64,000 nucleotides of DNA, taken from contig JABJGM010000007.1 in assembly GCA_018662325.1 (NCBI GenBank), positions 1 to 64,000 of the forward strand, given 5' to 3'. Made by a program: the position numbers and the translations under genes. Shown here piece by piece: positions 1-8,877 of the stretch. Source of the stretch: a bacterium. GTDB lineage: Bacteria; Patescibacteriota; Gracilibacteria; UBA1369; GCA-2718715. Within the stretch, counting starts at the first letter, position 1. Each line of letters opens with the position of its first letter. Under the pieces are notes generated by a model, which was given only the letters and a program-made list of their open reading frames with translations, was not told the DNA's origin and made no database searches.

Positions 1-767
1 AAACAAAAGATATTCCATTTAAAATTGCTGTAGAAGACGATGGAAAATCATTTTACAAACTTACTATCAAAATAAGAAATAAAGTCCTCGCAGACGGTCT
101 TAGTGACGACACTTTTGACACCTCTAACGTAGGCACTCACCTTAATGCAAAGGAATTTAATAAAGCTATCGAAGAAGGAGCAACTGTAATCGATATGCGT
201 AATCATTACGAAGCAGAAGTTGGTACTTTTGAAAACGCTCTTACATTTGATGGAGACACTTTTAGAGAAGTTCTACCAATGGCATTAAAAGAAGTAGAAA
301 ACAAAAAAGGTCAAAAAATCCTACTTTTTTGCACAGGAGGAATTCGATGCGAAAAAGCTTCAGCATATTTCAAACACAAAGGATTTACAGACGTAAACCA
401 ACTCCACGGAGGAATAATCGACTACAAACATCAATGCGAAAAAGAAAATTTAAATATTAAATTTAAAGGAAAAAACTTTGTTTTTGACGAACGTCTTGGA
501 GAAAAAATCACAGATGACATAATCTCAAATTGCCACCAATGTGGAACCCCTTGCGATGAACACACAAATTGCGCCAACGACGACTGCCATCTTTTATTTA
601 TCCAATGCCCTACTTGCAAAGAAAAAACGCAAAACACTTGCTCAAGTAAATGCCAAGAAATCGCACAACTTCCAGTAGAAGAACAAAGAGAATTAAGAAG
701 AAACAAAGTCAAAACCGACTGCCTATCAGTCTACAAATCTCGCCTTCGACCAAAACTCAACGTTTAA
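1..767 (+). CDS. trhO: tRNA uridine(34) hydroxylase TrhO (rhodanese family), 5' truncated by window edge
   Basis: TrhO (YceA family) catalyses the oxygen-dependent hydroxylation of U34 in tRNA to 5-hydroxyuridine. The frame is open from base 3, so the true start lies left of the window; the ATG at 195 is internal to the rhodanese domain and would be a false start. 254 residues are visible. In order I see the N-terminal domain segment 'KIRNKVLADGL', the family signature 'DMRNHYEAEVG', the rhodanese active-site loop 'CTGGIRCEKA' with its catalytic Cys, 'GKNFVFDERLGE', and a C-terminal cysteine-rich zinc-binding-like region ('CHQCGTPCDEH', 'CPTCKEK', 'CSSKC'). This order of motifs is diagnostic. 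A terminator follows directly, so it ends a transcription unit. Its upstream context is unknown. Confidence 0.93.
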   Translation, partial: TKDIPFKIAVEDDGKSFYKLTIKIRNKVLADGLSDDTFDTSNVGTHLNAKEFNKAIEEGATVIDMRNHYEAEVGTFENALTFDGDTFREVLPMALKEVENKKGQKILLFCTGGIRCEKASAYFKHKGFTDVNQLHGGIIDYKHQCEKENLNIKFKGKNFVFDERLGEKITDDIISNCHQCGTPCDEHTNCANDDCHLLFIQCPTCKEKTQNTCSSKCQEIAQLPVEEQRELRRNKVKTDCLSVYKSRLRPKLNV

Positions 768-772
768 AAACA

Positions 773-807
773 AAAAAGCCCCCTGAAAATCAGAGGGCTT
801 TTTTTTA
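773..807 (+). terminator. rho-independent terminator, probably bidirectional
   Basis: A hairpin AAGCCCCCTGA/TCAGAGGGCTT with a short AAA loop is flanked by A-run and T-run. It closes trhO on the plus strand and overlaps the stop codon of the convergent minus-strand gene, so it can serve both. Confidence 0.8.
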
Positions 808-1338
808 AAGTAAAATAATTTCATTAGTTTTTAAAACTTTATTTCTTTTACAATGATAAATCTTTTGGATTCTGTAAAAATCAGAACCAGGATATTTAAA
901 AGTAGTTGACTCTAAAAGTTCAATGGAATTACTAACATCTTTCTTTCGTGAATATATAGAAGAAATTCCAAAAAGATGAAAATGTAAAAGTTCATTATGT
1001 TCTAATTCAGAAGATTCAAGATCATGCTCAAAGAGCTCAGAATAGTTAGCTTTAAAATCAATAGGACTATAAGGCAAACAGTCTTCAAAGTCATTTAAAG
1101 TAAAAGACCTAGAAAAAATTTTAGGTTTAACCTCATCAATTTCTTTCAAAGGAACATTCAAATAAATAGCTTCACTATTAATAGAATCAAAAGATAAACA
1201 CTTTAAAACCTGATCCTGTATTTCAGAATGCAAAACACTTAAGTTAGCATACTCATATTTAAGGTTAACAGTTTTAAAAATACTTCCCAATGAATCAGCA
1301 GGACGTAAATTTTCTGGCAAAATATTCGTATAAGACAT
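805..1338 (-). CDS. hypothetical protein, 177 aa
   Basis: I do not recognise the family. The start is placed at the ATG giving 'MSYTNILPENLRP'; an upstream in-frame TTG at 1377 would add 13 hydrophobic residues in AT-rich intergenic sequence and is less likely. The product is soluble-looking, with no signal peptide or membrane helix, and mixed acidic/hydrophobic composition. It is the last gene after the two ABC exporter genes on the same strand, 66 bases downstream of them. A TTGACA-like hexamer at 1391-1396 could give it its own promoter. No function is proposed. Confidence 0.6.
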   Translation of the reverse strand: MSYTNILPENLRPADSLGSIFKTVNLKYEYANLSVLHSEIQDQVLKCLSFDSINSEAIYLNVPLKEIDEVKPKIFSRSFTLNDFEDCLPYSPIDFKANYSELFEHDLESSELEHNELLHFHLFGISSIYSRKKDVSNSIELLESTTFKYPGSDFYRIQKIYHCKRNKVLKTNEIILL

Positions 1339-1404
1339 ATAAAATTTAAATTTTAAAAAACAAATCAAAGCTAACAATTTAAAGAGAAAATGTCAAAGCA
1401 TTAA

Positions 1405-3168
1405 TTAATCAAGCTGATCATTAGAAAGCGTCTGATAAATATTGCAAGTTTTAAGTAGGTCATCATGAGTACCCACATTTACAATTCGACCTTTATCCAT
1501 AACCACAATCCGATCTACAAAATGCAAAGTTGACAGTCTATGTGCAATACAAATCATAGTATGATCTTTTGATAATTTCTCAAAAGCATCTGAAATAACT
1601 TTTTCAGATTTTGAATCAAGTGCAGACGTAGCTTCATCTAAAAGCACAAGTGGTGCTTTTGAAATCATACTTCTAGCAATCGCAACTCTTTGCCTTTGAC
1701 CACCAGATAACTTAACTCCCCTTTCTCCAACTAAATTACCCAAACCATCTGGAAGATTTTTAATGAACTCATTACAATGAGAGTCTTTTAAAACTTGCTT
1801 TAATTTTTTTTCAGAAACTTTTCTACCTAATAAAATATTTTCTTTTAAACTTCGATTAAACATTTGATTATCCTGATCCACAACTGCAATATTATTTCTT
1901 ATAGACTGTTTTGTGTAATCATTAATATCTAAATCATTAAAGAAAATTTGACCATGATCAAATTCAAATTGTCTTTGCAAAAGCTTAAACAATGTTGATT
2001 TTCCACTTCCAGACCTTCCAACAATTCCAATTTTTTCACCATTTTTAATTTCTAAATTTATAGAAGATAAATCATTAGATTTACTCTTAGATTTTGGATA
2101 TCTAAAATTTAAATTTTTTATAGAAATAGCAACTTTATCCAATAAAGGTAATTTTTTTGCATTTCCTTTATCTAAATTATCTATATCGACTAATATATTT
2201 TGAGCAGCAATAGATGAAACTTCATAATCAGTTGTTACAGATTCAATTCCATTCATCAAATCTTTAAAACTATCATCTATTCTATAAGCTAAAGTAAAAA
2301 GCATAGTAATATCTCCCAAACTAATTAAATTATTAAAATACATATTTCCTAGTACAATCGTTAAGATTAAAATTAAAATAACATCACAAAAATCTAAAAA
2401 AGTATTAAATATTGATTTAAACCTCCACTTTCGTAAAGCTTTAATACAATAGTCCTTAACTATTTTAGTTAAACGATTTCTGGTTACAAGAGAAACATTA
2501 AAGATTCTTAATATCTTTATATTCGAAACAAAATCTCCAAATATACCCATGAAATAATTACTAACAAACTCTAATTCCTGGGTCCTTTTGGCAAGTAACT
2601 TAATAAATTTAACCGAAAGCAAAGAAGTTAAAATATTCCAAATAAAAATCCCAATTCCTACATATACATTCACTGTAAAAGCTAATACAACAGAAACAAC
2701 TAAAACAATTATTGATGGAATAATATTTTCTAAAATTACAAACAAAATAACATTACAATCATACAAATTATGATATTCATTAGTCACCTTTCCAGATGGA
2801 CGAGAGGCAAAGTAGCTCAAGCTATGCAAATTTAAATATCCCAAAACATCTTTTCTTATTTGAGTTTGCATATAAGCATATAATCTAGAACTAGCTATAA
2901 AGTATGTATAAGTAAATATTTGATGAAAAACTAAGATAAAAATATATAAAAATAAAAACTTATAAATATTTGTAAAATTTAAAACTTCAATCGCATCAAA
3001 AAAATACTTATTAAAAAGCGGAATTAAATTATAAAAAACAATCTGTAAAATCAAAACAAAAAAACTAACAAAAGCTAAAAACTTAAAATTTCTCATAGAT
3101 TGAATCGCAATCCTAAAAGGATTTTTACTCAACTTACCATTCTCTAATTCAAATATATTTTTAAACAT
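1405..3168 (-). CDS. ABC exporter, fused membrane and ATPase domains (second half-transporter)
   Basis: A 587-residue type IV (MsbA/LmrA-like) half-transporter. The first about 330 residues hold several hydrophobic membrane segments; the ATPase domain follows with Walker A 'GRSGSGKST' (about residue 384), signature 'LSGGQRQRVAIAR' (about 486), Walker B 'LVLLDEATSALD' (about 506) and H-loop 'CIAHRLST'. All catalytic residues are present, so this half should hydrolyse ATP. Its start codon overlaps the stop of the preceding exporter gene by one base (TAATG), indicating translational coupling and a heterodimer. The substrate cannot be read from sequence; lipids, peptides or drugs are all possible. 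The operon also carries msrB. Confidence 0.92.
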   Translation of the reverse strand: MFKNIFELENGKLSKNPFRIAIQSMRNFKFLAFVSFFVLILQIVFYNLIPLFNKYFFDAIEVLNFTNIYKFLFLYIFILVFHQIFTYTYFIASSRLYAYMQTQIRKDVLGYLNLHSLSYFASRPSGKVTNEYHNLYDCNVILFVILENIIPSIIVLVVSVVLAFTVNVYVGIGIFIWNILTSLLSVKFIKLLAKRTQELEFVSNYFMGIFGDFVSNIKILRIFNVSLVTRNRLTKIVKDYCIKALRKWRFKSIFNTFLDFCDVILILILTIVLGNMYFNNLISLGDITMLFTLAYRIDDSFKDLMNGIESVTTDYEVSSIAAQNILVDIDNLDKGNAKKLPLLDKVAISIKNLNFRYPKSKSKSNDLSSINLEIKNGEKIGIVGRSGSGKSTLFKLLQRQFEFDHGQIFFNDLDINDYTKQSIRNNIAVVDQDNQMFNRSLKENILLGRKVSEKKLKQVLKDSHCNEFIKNLPDGLGNLVGERGVKLSGGQRQRVAIARSMISKAPLVLLDEATSALDSKSEKVISDAFEKLSKDHTMICIAHRLSTLHFVDRIVVMDKGRIVNVGTHDDLLKTCNIYQTLSNDQLD

Positions 3169-4895
3169 TAAATAAAATTATTATTTTGATACTTCCACAA
3201 ATTAGAATATTTACCTGCCCGATCGATTAAGTCTTTATGCGTTCCATGTTCAATAATTTGACCTTTATCCATTACTAAAATTTCATCCATAATATTCAAA
3301 GTTGAAAGTCTATGAGCAATACATAAAACAGTTTTATTTTTAATTAAATTAGCAATAGACTTTTGAATAAATCTTTCTGACTCAACATCCAAACTAGCGG
3401 TAGCTTCATCTAAAATTACAATCGGAGTATCAAATAAAATTGCCCTAGCAATACCAACTCTTTGTCTTTGACCACCCGACAACTTGACTCCTCTTTCTCC
3501 AACCAAAGTTTTTAATCCTTCCGGCAAATCATCAACAAACTTACATAAATAAGCTTTTTTAAGAGCACTTCTTATTTCGGATTGCTTAAAATTCTTACCT
3601 AAAGTTAAATTCATTAAAATTGTATCATTTAAAAGCTGAGTATCTTGATCCACAATCGATATAACAGATAATAAAGTTGAATGCTTTAAATTAATAATAT
3701 CTACACCACCCAAAAAAACTTGATTTGAATCTGGGTAAAAGACCCTTAACAAAGTCGAAACCAAAGTCGACTTCCCTGCCCCAGACTTCCCAACTAACCC
3801 AAGCTTAGTACCAAAAGGAATCTTTAAATTTATATCTCTTAACAAAACTTGTTTATCTTTCCGTAAATTAAAATTATTAAACTCAATATTAAAATTATTA
3901 AGATTCGATACATAATTTAAAACATCCTGTTCTTTAAGAGGCTCAAAAACTCTATTTATACCAGCAGATACAGAAGCAACTTCTCCACAAACTTTGGGAT
4001 AATTTTTAGCAAAAGATAAAACTCTAGATTTAAAAGTGCCTAAATATAAATATAAAACAGATATCTCACCTACCGTTACAATTCCATCTTTTAAGAACTT
4101 TAACAAAAATAAAAAGACTACAACCTCCATAAAAATCAAAAAAAGATTAACAAACAAATCAAAACCTTGATACAACTTCCATCTTTCTATGGTTGAATTT
4201 TCATATTCAGCAAAAACTTTTTTAAATCTATTCATCTCTTTCTTTTCAAGATTAAAATTTTTAACTACTTTTATATTAGCTATAAAATCAAACAAAAAAC
4301 CAAAACTCTTAGACTTAATCTTTTGATTCTCAACATTATTTTTTTCAATTTTAGGATTAAAAAATTTATAGATTCCATAAACAACACAACCAAAAGCTAA
4401 AAATAAAATTCCAATATAAGCAGAAACCCAAAAAGCAATTCCTGCAACAATAACCATCTCTAAAATCTTCATATATTGCTTATACAATCTCCCAAAAATA
4501 GTAAAACATTTTCTTAAAGAGTAATAATCCCCCAAAATTTTTCCAGACAATTTATCTTGATAATAACTAAAAGGCTGTTTTAACAAATACTCAAATGCAA
4601 AAACGCGCATTCTATAACTTGGTTTATTAATTAAAGTCACAAACATATAATCTTCAGCAGCTCTTAAAAAATTACCTAAAAAATAAACAAAAACCGTAAT
4701 CCAAATAGCTTCTACAAACATTTCTCGACTTCCTGCAATTAAGGCATCTACTAAAAACTTAAAAGTAAAAGTTCTAAAAGTTAAAACACCCATAGAAATA
4801 AAACCTAAAACAATAGTAAAATAAAACCACTTCAAATTAGAAGCCAAAAAATACTTAGTAAAACCTTTAAAACTATTAACAAAAGGCAGATTCAT
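3168..4895 (-). CDS. ABC exporter, fused membrane and ATPase domains (first half-transporter)
   Basis: A 575-residue half-transporter paralogous to its downstream neighbour. Membrane segments occupy roughly residues 20-290. The ATPase domain has Walker A 'GKSGAGKST' (about residue 367), signature 'LSGGQRQRVGIAR' (about 471), Walker B 'IVILDEATASLD' and H-loop 'CIAHRLST', all intact. The start lies one base after the msrB stop (TAA A ATG), and the stop overlaps the next exporter start, so msrB and the two exporter genes form one translationally coupled operon. The pair most likely forms a heterodimeric exporter in the cytoplasmic membrane. Substrate unknown. Confidence 0.92.
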   Translation of the reverse strand: MNLPFVNSFKGFTKYFLASNLKWFYFTIVLGFISMGVLTFRTFTFKFLVDALIAGSREMFVEAIWITVFVYFLGNFLRAAEDYMFVTLINKPSYRMRVFAFEYLLKQPFSYYQDKLSGKILGDYYSLRKCFTIFGRLYKQYMKILEMVIVAGIAFWVSAYIGILFLAFGCVVYGIYKFFNPKIEKNNVENQKIKSKSFGFLFDFIANIKVVKNFNLEKKEMNRFKKVFAEYENSTIERWKLYQGFDLFVNLFLIFMEVVVFLFLLKFLKDGIVTVGEISVLYLYLGTFKSRVLSFAKNYPKVCGEVASVSAGINRVFEPLKEQDVLNYVSNLNNFNIEFNNFNLRKDKQVLLRDINLKIPFGTKLGLVGKSGAGKSTLVSTLLRVFYPDSNQVFLGGVDIINLKHSTLLSVISIVDQDTQLLNDTILMNLTLGKNFKQSEIRSALKKAYLCKFVDDLPEGLKTLVGERGVKLSGGQRQRVGIARAILFDTPIVILDEATASLDVESERFIQKSIANLIKNKTVLCIAHRLSTLNIMDEILVMDKGQIIEHGTHKDLIDRAGKYSNLWKYQNNNFI

Positions 4896-4896
4896 T

Positions 4897-5250
4897 TTAA
4901 TTTTCTTTAAATTCTAACACACAGGAATTAATACAATATCTTTTAAAAGTTGGAGCCGGACCATCTTCAAAAACATGCCCTAAATGAGCATCGCAATTTT
5001 TACATCTAACCTCTACTCTTTTCATTCCATGACTCAAATCTTCTTCTAATGATAGAGCTTTGGAATCAACAACTTCACTAAAAGCAGGCCATCCGCAACC
5101 AGAATTAAATTTATGTTTTGAAGAAAAAAGCAAAGCTCCACACATTGCACAACAATATTCCCCCTCTTCAAAAAAGTCATCATACTGACCACTAAAAGGC
5201 GGCTCAGTAGAACCATTCAATGCAACTTTATTTCTATAGTCCTGATCCAT
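4897..5250 (-). CDS. msrB: peptide-methionine (R)-S-oxide reductase MsrB
   Basis: MsrB reduces the R-epimer of methionine sulfoxide in proteins. The 117-residue product has the two zinc-binding CxxC pairs ('CAMC', 'CKNC'), the family motif 'GCGWPAF', and the catalytic Cys in 'KRYCINS'. The ATG giving 'MDQDYRNKVALNG' is preferred; the longer GTG start at 5268 would fall in a -10-like hexamer at 5268-5273. No signal peptide is present, so it acts in the cytoplasm. It is first in an operon with two ABC exporter genes, one base from the next start. MsrA is not visible in the window. Confidence 0.93.
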   Translation of the reverse strand: MDQDYRNKVALNGSTEPPFSGQYDDFFEEGEYCCAMCGALLFSSKHKFNSGCGWPAFSEVVDSKALSLEEDLSHGMKRVEVRCKNCDAHLGHVFEDGPAPTFKRYCINSCVLEFKEN

Positions 5251-5267
5251 ATAATAATTCTTTAACA

Positions 5268-5273
5268 CTTATA
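5268..5273 (-). promoter_or_regulatory. candidate -10 element of the msrB-ABC operon
   Basis: TATAAG on the minus strand, about 17 bases before the chosen msrB ATG. No convincing -35 hexamer at standard spacing. Confidence 0.35.
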
Positions 5274-5311
5274 GCGTAACATATCAAAATAAAATGTGAA
5301 AAAAATTACAA

Positions 5312-5943
5312 TTAATAATCCGAAAGCTTTAAAGATGACATTAATTTAAATTTAAAAGATTCTTCACTCAATTTATCAGAAATATTGCCTAACCTAACTT
5401 GAAGTTCATCAAATTCCTTAGTGGAGTATTCAATACTCTGGGCAAACTCAACAGTCATATATGAAATTACCTTAAAAACACCTAACATATTAAAGTTTGA
5501 AAAATCATAAGAAATTAAATCCCGATATGATTTCCAAATAATTTCCCTGTAAGAAGGATCTCTTAATGGTTGTGCTGTATATCTTAATAAAAAGATTTGA
5601 TTTATATGAACATCAAAAAATTCTTTCATTAAGTTTTCATAACCAACTTCCATATTAGAATGCTCAAAATAATCTATTATACAATCTACATTAAAATAGT
5701 ATTCCTTTATAAAAAAATTACCATAGTCAGAATTATCAACCGATCTTAGAAAAAGCCACATAAGGCAATTAGAAACCAAACAAATTTAAAATCTTCTGAA
5801 TTTAAAATCTCATTAGTCTTATCACGATAAACTTCCTTAATTTTTTCAGAAGAAGACCAGTTAACAAAATCTAATATTATAGGATTTGCATTTTCTCCCT
5901 TAAAAATTTCTCTTTGATACCAAATTAAAGGCTTAGATTGCAT
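5312..5943 (-). pseudogene. frameshifted hypothetical gene (about 210 aa if restored)
   Basis: Two frames run in tandem on the minus strand. The first begins at ATG 5943 and ends at TAA 5746-5748 after 65 codons. The second covers 5312 to about 5750 in the -1 frame and has no plausible start of its own. Adding one A to the five-A run at 5750-5754 joins them seamlessly (...ALCGFF then LRSVDNSDYGNFF...). The restored protein would be about 210 residues, soluble, with no recognisable domain. It may be a genuine pseudogene, a sequencing error in a homopolymer, or programmed slippage on 'C TTT TTC'; the first two are likelier. It stands alone between msrB and rlmN. Confidence 0.6.
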
Positions 5944-5998
5944 AGTAAAAAATTAGTTTGAATTACACTATGTAACAAAGTAAGTTTTATCAAACAGA

Positions 5999-7039
5999 TT
6001 ACAGTGTTTCGTTAACAACTAATTGGCCACAAGCTGCATTAATATCATCTCCACGGGTTTTACGCTGAGTTATATCGACTCCTCTTTTTAAAACTTCTTC
6101 TTTAAAAGTTTGTAAGTTATTTTTTTTAACTTTTTGAAAACTTTTTCCGCTAACCTCATTAAGGGGAATCACATTGATCTTTGAAAAAGCAGTCTTTAAA
6201 ACAAACTCAGCTAAAAATTTGGCATTTTGTTTTGAGTCATTAATTCCATCAATTAATGTATATTCAAAAGTAATATAATGACTTTTTGAAGGGAATTTAT
6301 CTTTATAAGCGAATGACCAGTCAATTATATCCTGGTGGAAATTTGGACTTGAAGTTGGAACAATTTCTTTTCTTTTAACAGGATCATAACTATGAAGAGA
6401 AATAGCAATTTTACATTCAGGCCAAGAATCATCTTTTAACAATCTTTTGAGATTAGGAATTATTCCTACGGTTGAAACAGTAATTTTAGTAGGACCTAGA
6501 TCTGTATATTTCAACCATGTATTTATACATTCTTTTACATTTGCATAATTAGCAAGTGGCTCACCCATACCCATAAAGACAACATTTGAAATTCTTTTAT
6601 CCTCTAAATTGTTTTCAAAAATAAATCGATTCCAAAAACGATATTGATCAACAATTTCTTCAGCCAGTAAGTTTCTAATAAAACCCATTGTTCCGGTTGC
6701 ACAAAAGGTGCACCCCATAGCGCATCCAATTTGACTTGAAACACAAATTGAAAAGTTTCCCTTAGAGTTCTCCATTAAAACAGATTCAAATAAATTCCCC
6801 TCTAAATCTTTAAAAAGTCCTTTAAAAGTTCCGTCTAATTTCGATTTAAATATCTTTACGTTTTTAATTGAATAAAAACCACAGTTCTCATTAAGCCCTT
6901 GAACTAAATCTTTTGGTAAATTTGAAGCTTGTTCAAAAGAATCTTTAGTTTTATCAAAAAGTAAATCATTAATTTGATTAATCCTAAAATTAGGAATTTT
7001 TTTATCCAAACTATCTATAAATTGTTTACGTGAAATCAT
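5999..7039 (-). CDS. rlmN: dual-specificity RNA methyltransferase RlmN (23S rRNA A2503 / tRNA A37)
   Basis: A radical-SAM enzyme that places a methyl on C2 of A2503 in 23S rRNA and A37 in certain tRNAs. The 346-residue protein carries the cluster motif 'CAMGCTFC' (CxxxCxxC) in 'SSQIGCAMGCTFCATG', the 'FMGMGEPLANY' and 'VSTVGIIP' motifs, and the C-terminal methyl-accepting Cys in 'NAACGQL'. The start is set at the ATG giving 'MISRKQFIDSL'; the longer frame to 7171 runs into the divergent gene and its promoter and adds an unlikely hydrophobic leader. Length fits the family. It is transcribed divergently from the gene at 7143. Confidence 0.95.
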   Translation of the reverse strand: MISRKQFIDSLDKKIPNFRINQINDLLFDKTKDSFEQASNLPKDLVQGLNENCGFYSIKNVKIFKSKLDGTFKGLFKDLEGNLFESVLMENSKGNFSICVSSQIGCAMGCTFCATGTMGFIRNLLAEEIVDQYRFWNRFIFENNLEDKRISNVVFMGMGEPLANYANVKECINTWLKYTDLGPTKITVSTVGIIPNLKRLLKDDSWPECKIAISLHSYDPVKRKEIVPTSSPNFHQDIIDWSFAYKDKFPSKSHYITFEYTLIDGINDSKQNAKFLAEFVLKTAFSKINVIPLNEVSGKSFQKVKKNNLQTFKEEVLKRGVDITQRKTRGDDINAACGQLVVNETL

Positions 7040-7109
7040 GAGTAATTTTTTTTTGAAAATAACATAAAAAACCAAAAAATCAAAACTATACATTAGCAGC
7101 GAAAAATGA

Positions 7110-7115
7110 TATAAT
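7110..7115 (+). promoter_or_regulatory. -10 element of the gene at 7143
   Basis: A perfect TATAAT 27 bases before the ATG. The hexamer 17 bases upstream (7087-7092, TATACA) is only a weak -35. Confidence 0.5.
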
Positions 7116-7142
7116 AAAATGTAATTAATAAGTATTTTAAAT

Positions 7143-8834
7143 ATGGTAGAACCAAATCCAAGAGACAACAAAGAAAATAGTAAAAACTACCAATCTGAAT
7201 CAAATCAAGTAATTGGAAATAGCTTTTTTGAAATAGAAACACATAGCCAAGAATTTTTAAGTAGTTTAGAATCTGAAATAGCAAACAATCAATATCTAAG
7301 TCAAAATTCGCAAAAACAACTTTTACAAGAAGTTCATAGCAGTATGCAAACAACAATTCACAACATTTCTATTGAAATCAATCAATCAGGAGAAATTCAA
7401 ACTGAAACTCAAGAATTCATATACATTTGTGAGCAAATGCACCAACGATACGATGGACTTTCAACAAGAACAATAAATATTGCTATGGGACAATATATCG
7501 CTAGACATGAGCCAAGTAGGTATAGACAGGTTTCTAGTTATTTATCAAATTTACAAATAGATACAAGTCAAATGCTGGTGTCTGCACTTAGATCATCTAG
7601 AAGAAGAAACTTAAATAATGTTGCAATTGAATTAATTTCATCGCATCAAGAAATACCTGAGCAATACCTTCCAGAGATTCAAGAGCAAACCATCAACATA
7701 ATACAAAATACTCCAGAAGTTCTTACTCATGATATCTCGCATATATTTGAAGGAAATGAAGATTTACTTCTAGAAAACTTAGAAACAAAGCAATTATTCT
7801 CAACCTCATTAAATTTATTTTTAAATCTAAAAATAATCGAATGCATAATCGAAAAAAAATTAGAACAATTAAATAAAATTGAAGATCCAAAACAAATAAT
7901 TCAAGAAATTAGCGTAATTGAAAACTTTAACGAGGAATTAGCTTTAATTCTTGCTGAGAGAATTTGTGAGACAAAAAGTAATATATTAGAAGAATATATA
8001 TCTAAACAAATAAATAAACAGCAAACCGATTTCAATCCTGAAGTTTTATATTTAGTTGCAAGTTTTTGTAGAAATTATCCACAATTTATATTTGAGAGGC
8101 TAAACTTTTCACTTAATGAAAATCTACATATAAATATTGAAGTACTTGATTATTTCTTATCTAAAATGTTTAAAGAAAGAAATTTTCTTACGTGTGAATT
8201 TTTTATTCAGAATTTAAAATATCTAGATCAAAACTCTAAAACACAAGAAACTTTCTTGAAAAATATTTACATCGAAAGCTTTCATTCATTGACCTTATTT
8301 CATGATTTACCCAAAGAACATAAAGTTATAAGCTTAAATATTTTATTAAAGAGTTATAAAAAAAGTTCAAAAAATATATTTTTATATCAAATAAAACTTA
8401 TTACTGAAAGCTTTACCACAACAAGACCGCTTACTCAAAAAGAAGAAAAAGAGATCATTGAAATACTCCAACAATTCCCTGAACTTACAAACCTCTTTAA
8501 AAATGAAACTAAAAATTTAATAAAGAAAGGATTTTATCTTATACCTCTTAATATTATTAAAATAGAAAAACCAACTGCAGAAAAATATTCTTTTTTAATA
8601 AATCAAATTCAAATTGAAAAATTAGACACACCATCCAACTTAACAATTGAAAAACTCCCAACTGATTATTTTAGTGCCTCAGTAGAATATCTTGGAAATC
8701 TTAAAAATAAATTACAACTATCAACTCAAAAGATGGAATCTATAGTAAGTTATCTAAAAAAAGTACAAAAAATTAAGGACCCAAACACAAACTTTGAAGG
8801 ATATGAAGACGAAATATCACAAATTTACAATTAA
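7143..8834 (+). CDS. hypothetical helical protein, 563 aa
   Basis: I do not recognise a family. The product has no signal peptide or membrane segment. It starts with a polar Asn/Gln/Ser-rich stretch of about 60 residues and continues as alternating short amphipathic helices rich in Leu, Ile, Glu and Lys, a texture typical of helical-repeat (solenoid) scaffolds. No catalytic motif is evident. It has its own -10 element, and a bidirectional terminator closes it against the cupredoxin gene. In style it resembles the unknown proteins at 58.6-62.6 kb (low-complexity helical, Asn/Lys/Ile-rich), but I cannot show homology by eye. Confidence 0.75.
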   Translation: MVEPNPRDNKENSKNYQSESNQVIGNSFFEIETHSQEFLSSLESEIANNQYLSQNSQKQLLQEVHSSMQTTIHNISIEINQSGEIQTETQEFIYICEQMHQRYDGLSTRTINIAMGQYIARHEPSRYRQVSSYLSNLQIDTSQMLVSALRSSRRRNLNNVAIELISSHQEIPEQYLPEIQEQTINIIQNTPEVLTHDISHIFEGNEDLLLENLETKQLFSTSLNLFLNLKIIECIIEKKLEQLNKIEDPKQIIQEISVIENFNEELALILAERICETKSNILEEYISKQINKQQTDFNPEVLYLVASFCRNYPQFIFERLNFSLNENLHINIEVLDYFLSKMFKERNFLTCEFFIQNLKYLDQNSKTQETFLKNIYIESFHSLTLFHDLPKEHKVISLNILLKSYKKSSKNIFLYQIKLITESFTTTRPLTQKEEKEIIEILQQFPELTNLFKNETKNLIKKGFYLIPLNIIKIEKPTAEKYSFLINQIQIEKLDTPSNLTIEKLPTDYFSASVEYLGNLKNKLQLSTQKMESIVSYLKKVQKIKDPNTNFEGYEDEISQIYN

Positions 8835-8835
8835 A

Positions 8836-8859
8836 AAAAAAGCCCCAAAAGGGCTTTTT
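8836..8859. terminator. bidirectional terminator
   Basis: AAAAGCCC / GGGCTTTT stem with a CAAAA loop between the convergent genes ending at 8834 and 8878; A-run on one side, T-run on the other. Confidence 0.8.
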
Positions 8860-8877
8860 ACTATTTCTATAGTTTTA

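Noticed and set aside
195-767. trhO starting at the ATG at 195
   Set aside because: The conserved N-terminal domain is encoded in the same frame upstream to the window edge, so the gene is truncated by the window, not short.
7040-7171. N-terminal extension of rlmN to 7171
   Set aside because: It overlaps the divergent gene and its -10 element and adds a hydrophobic leader not found in RlmN.
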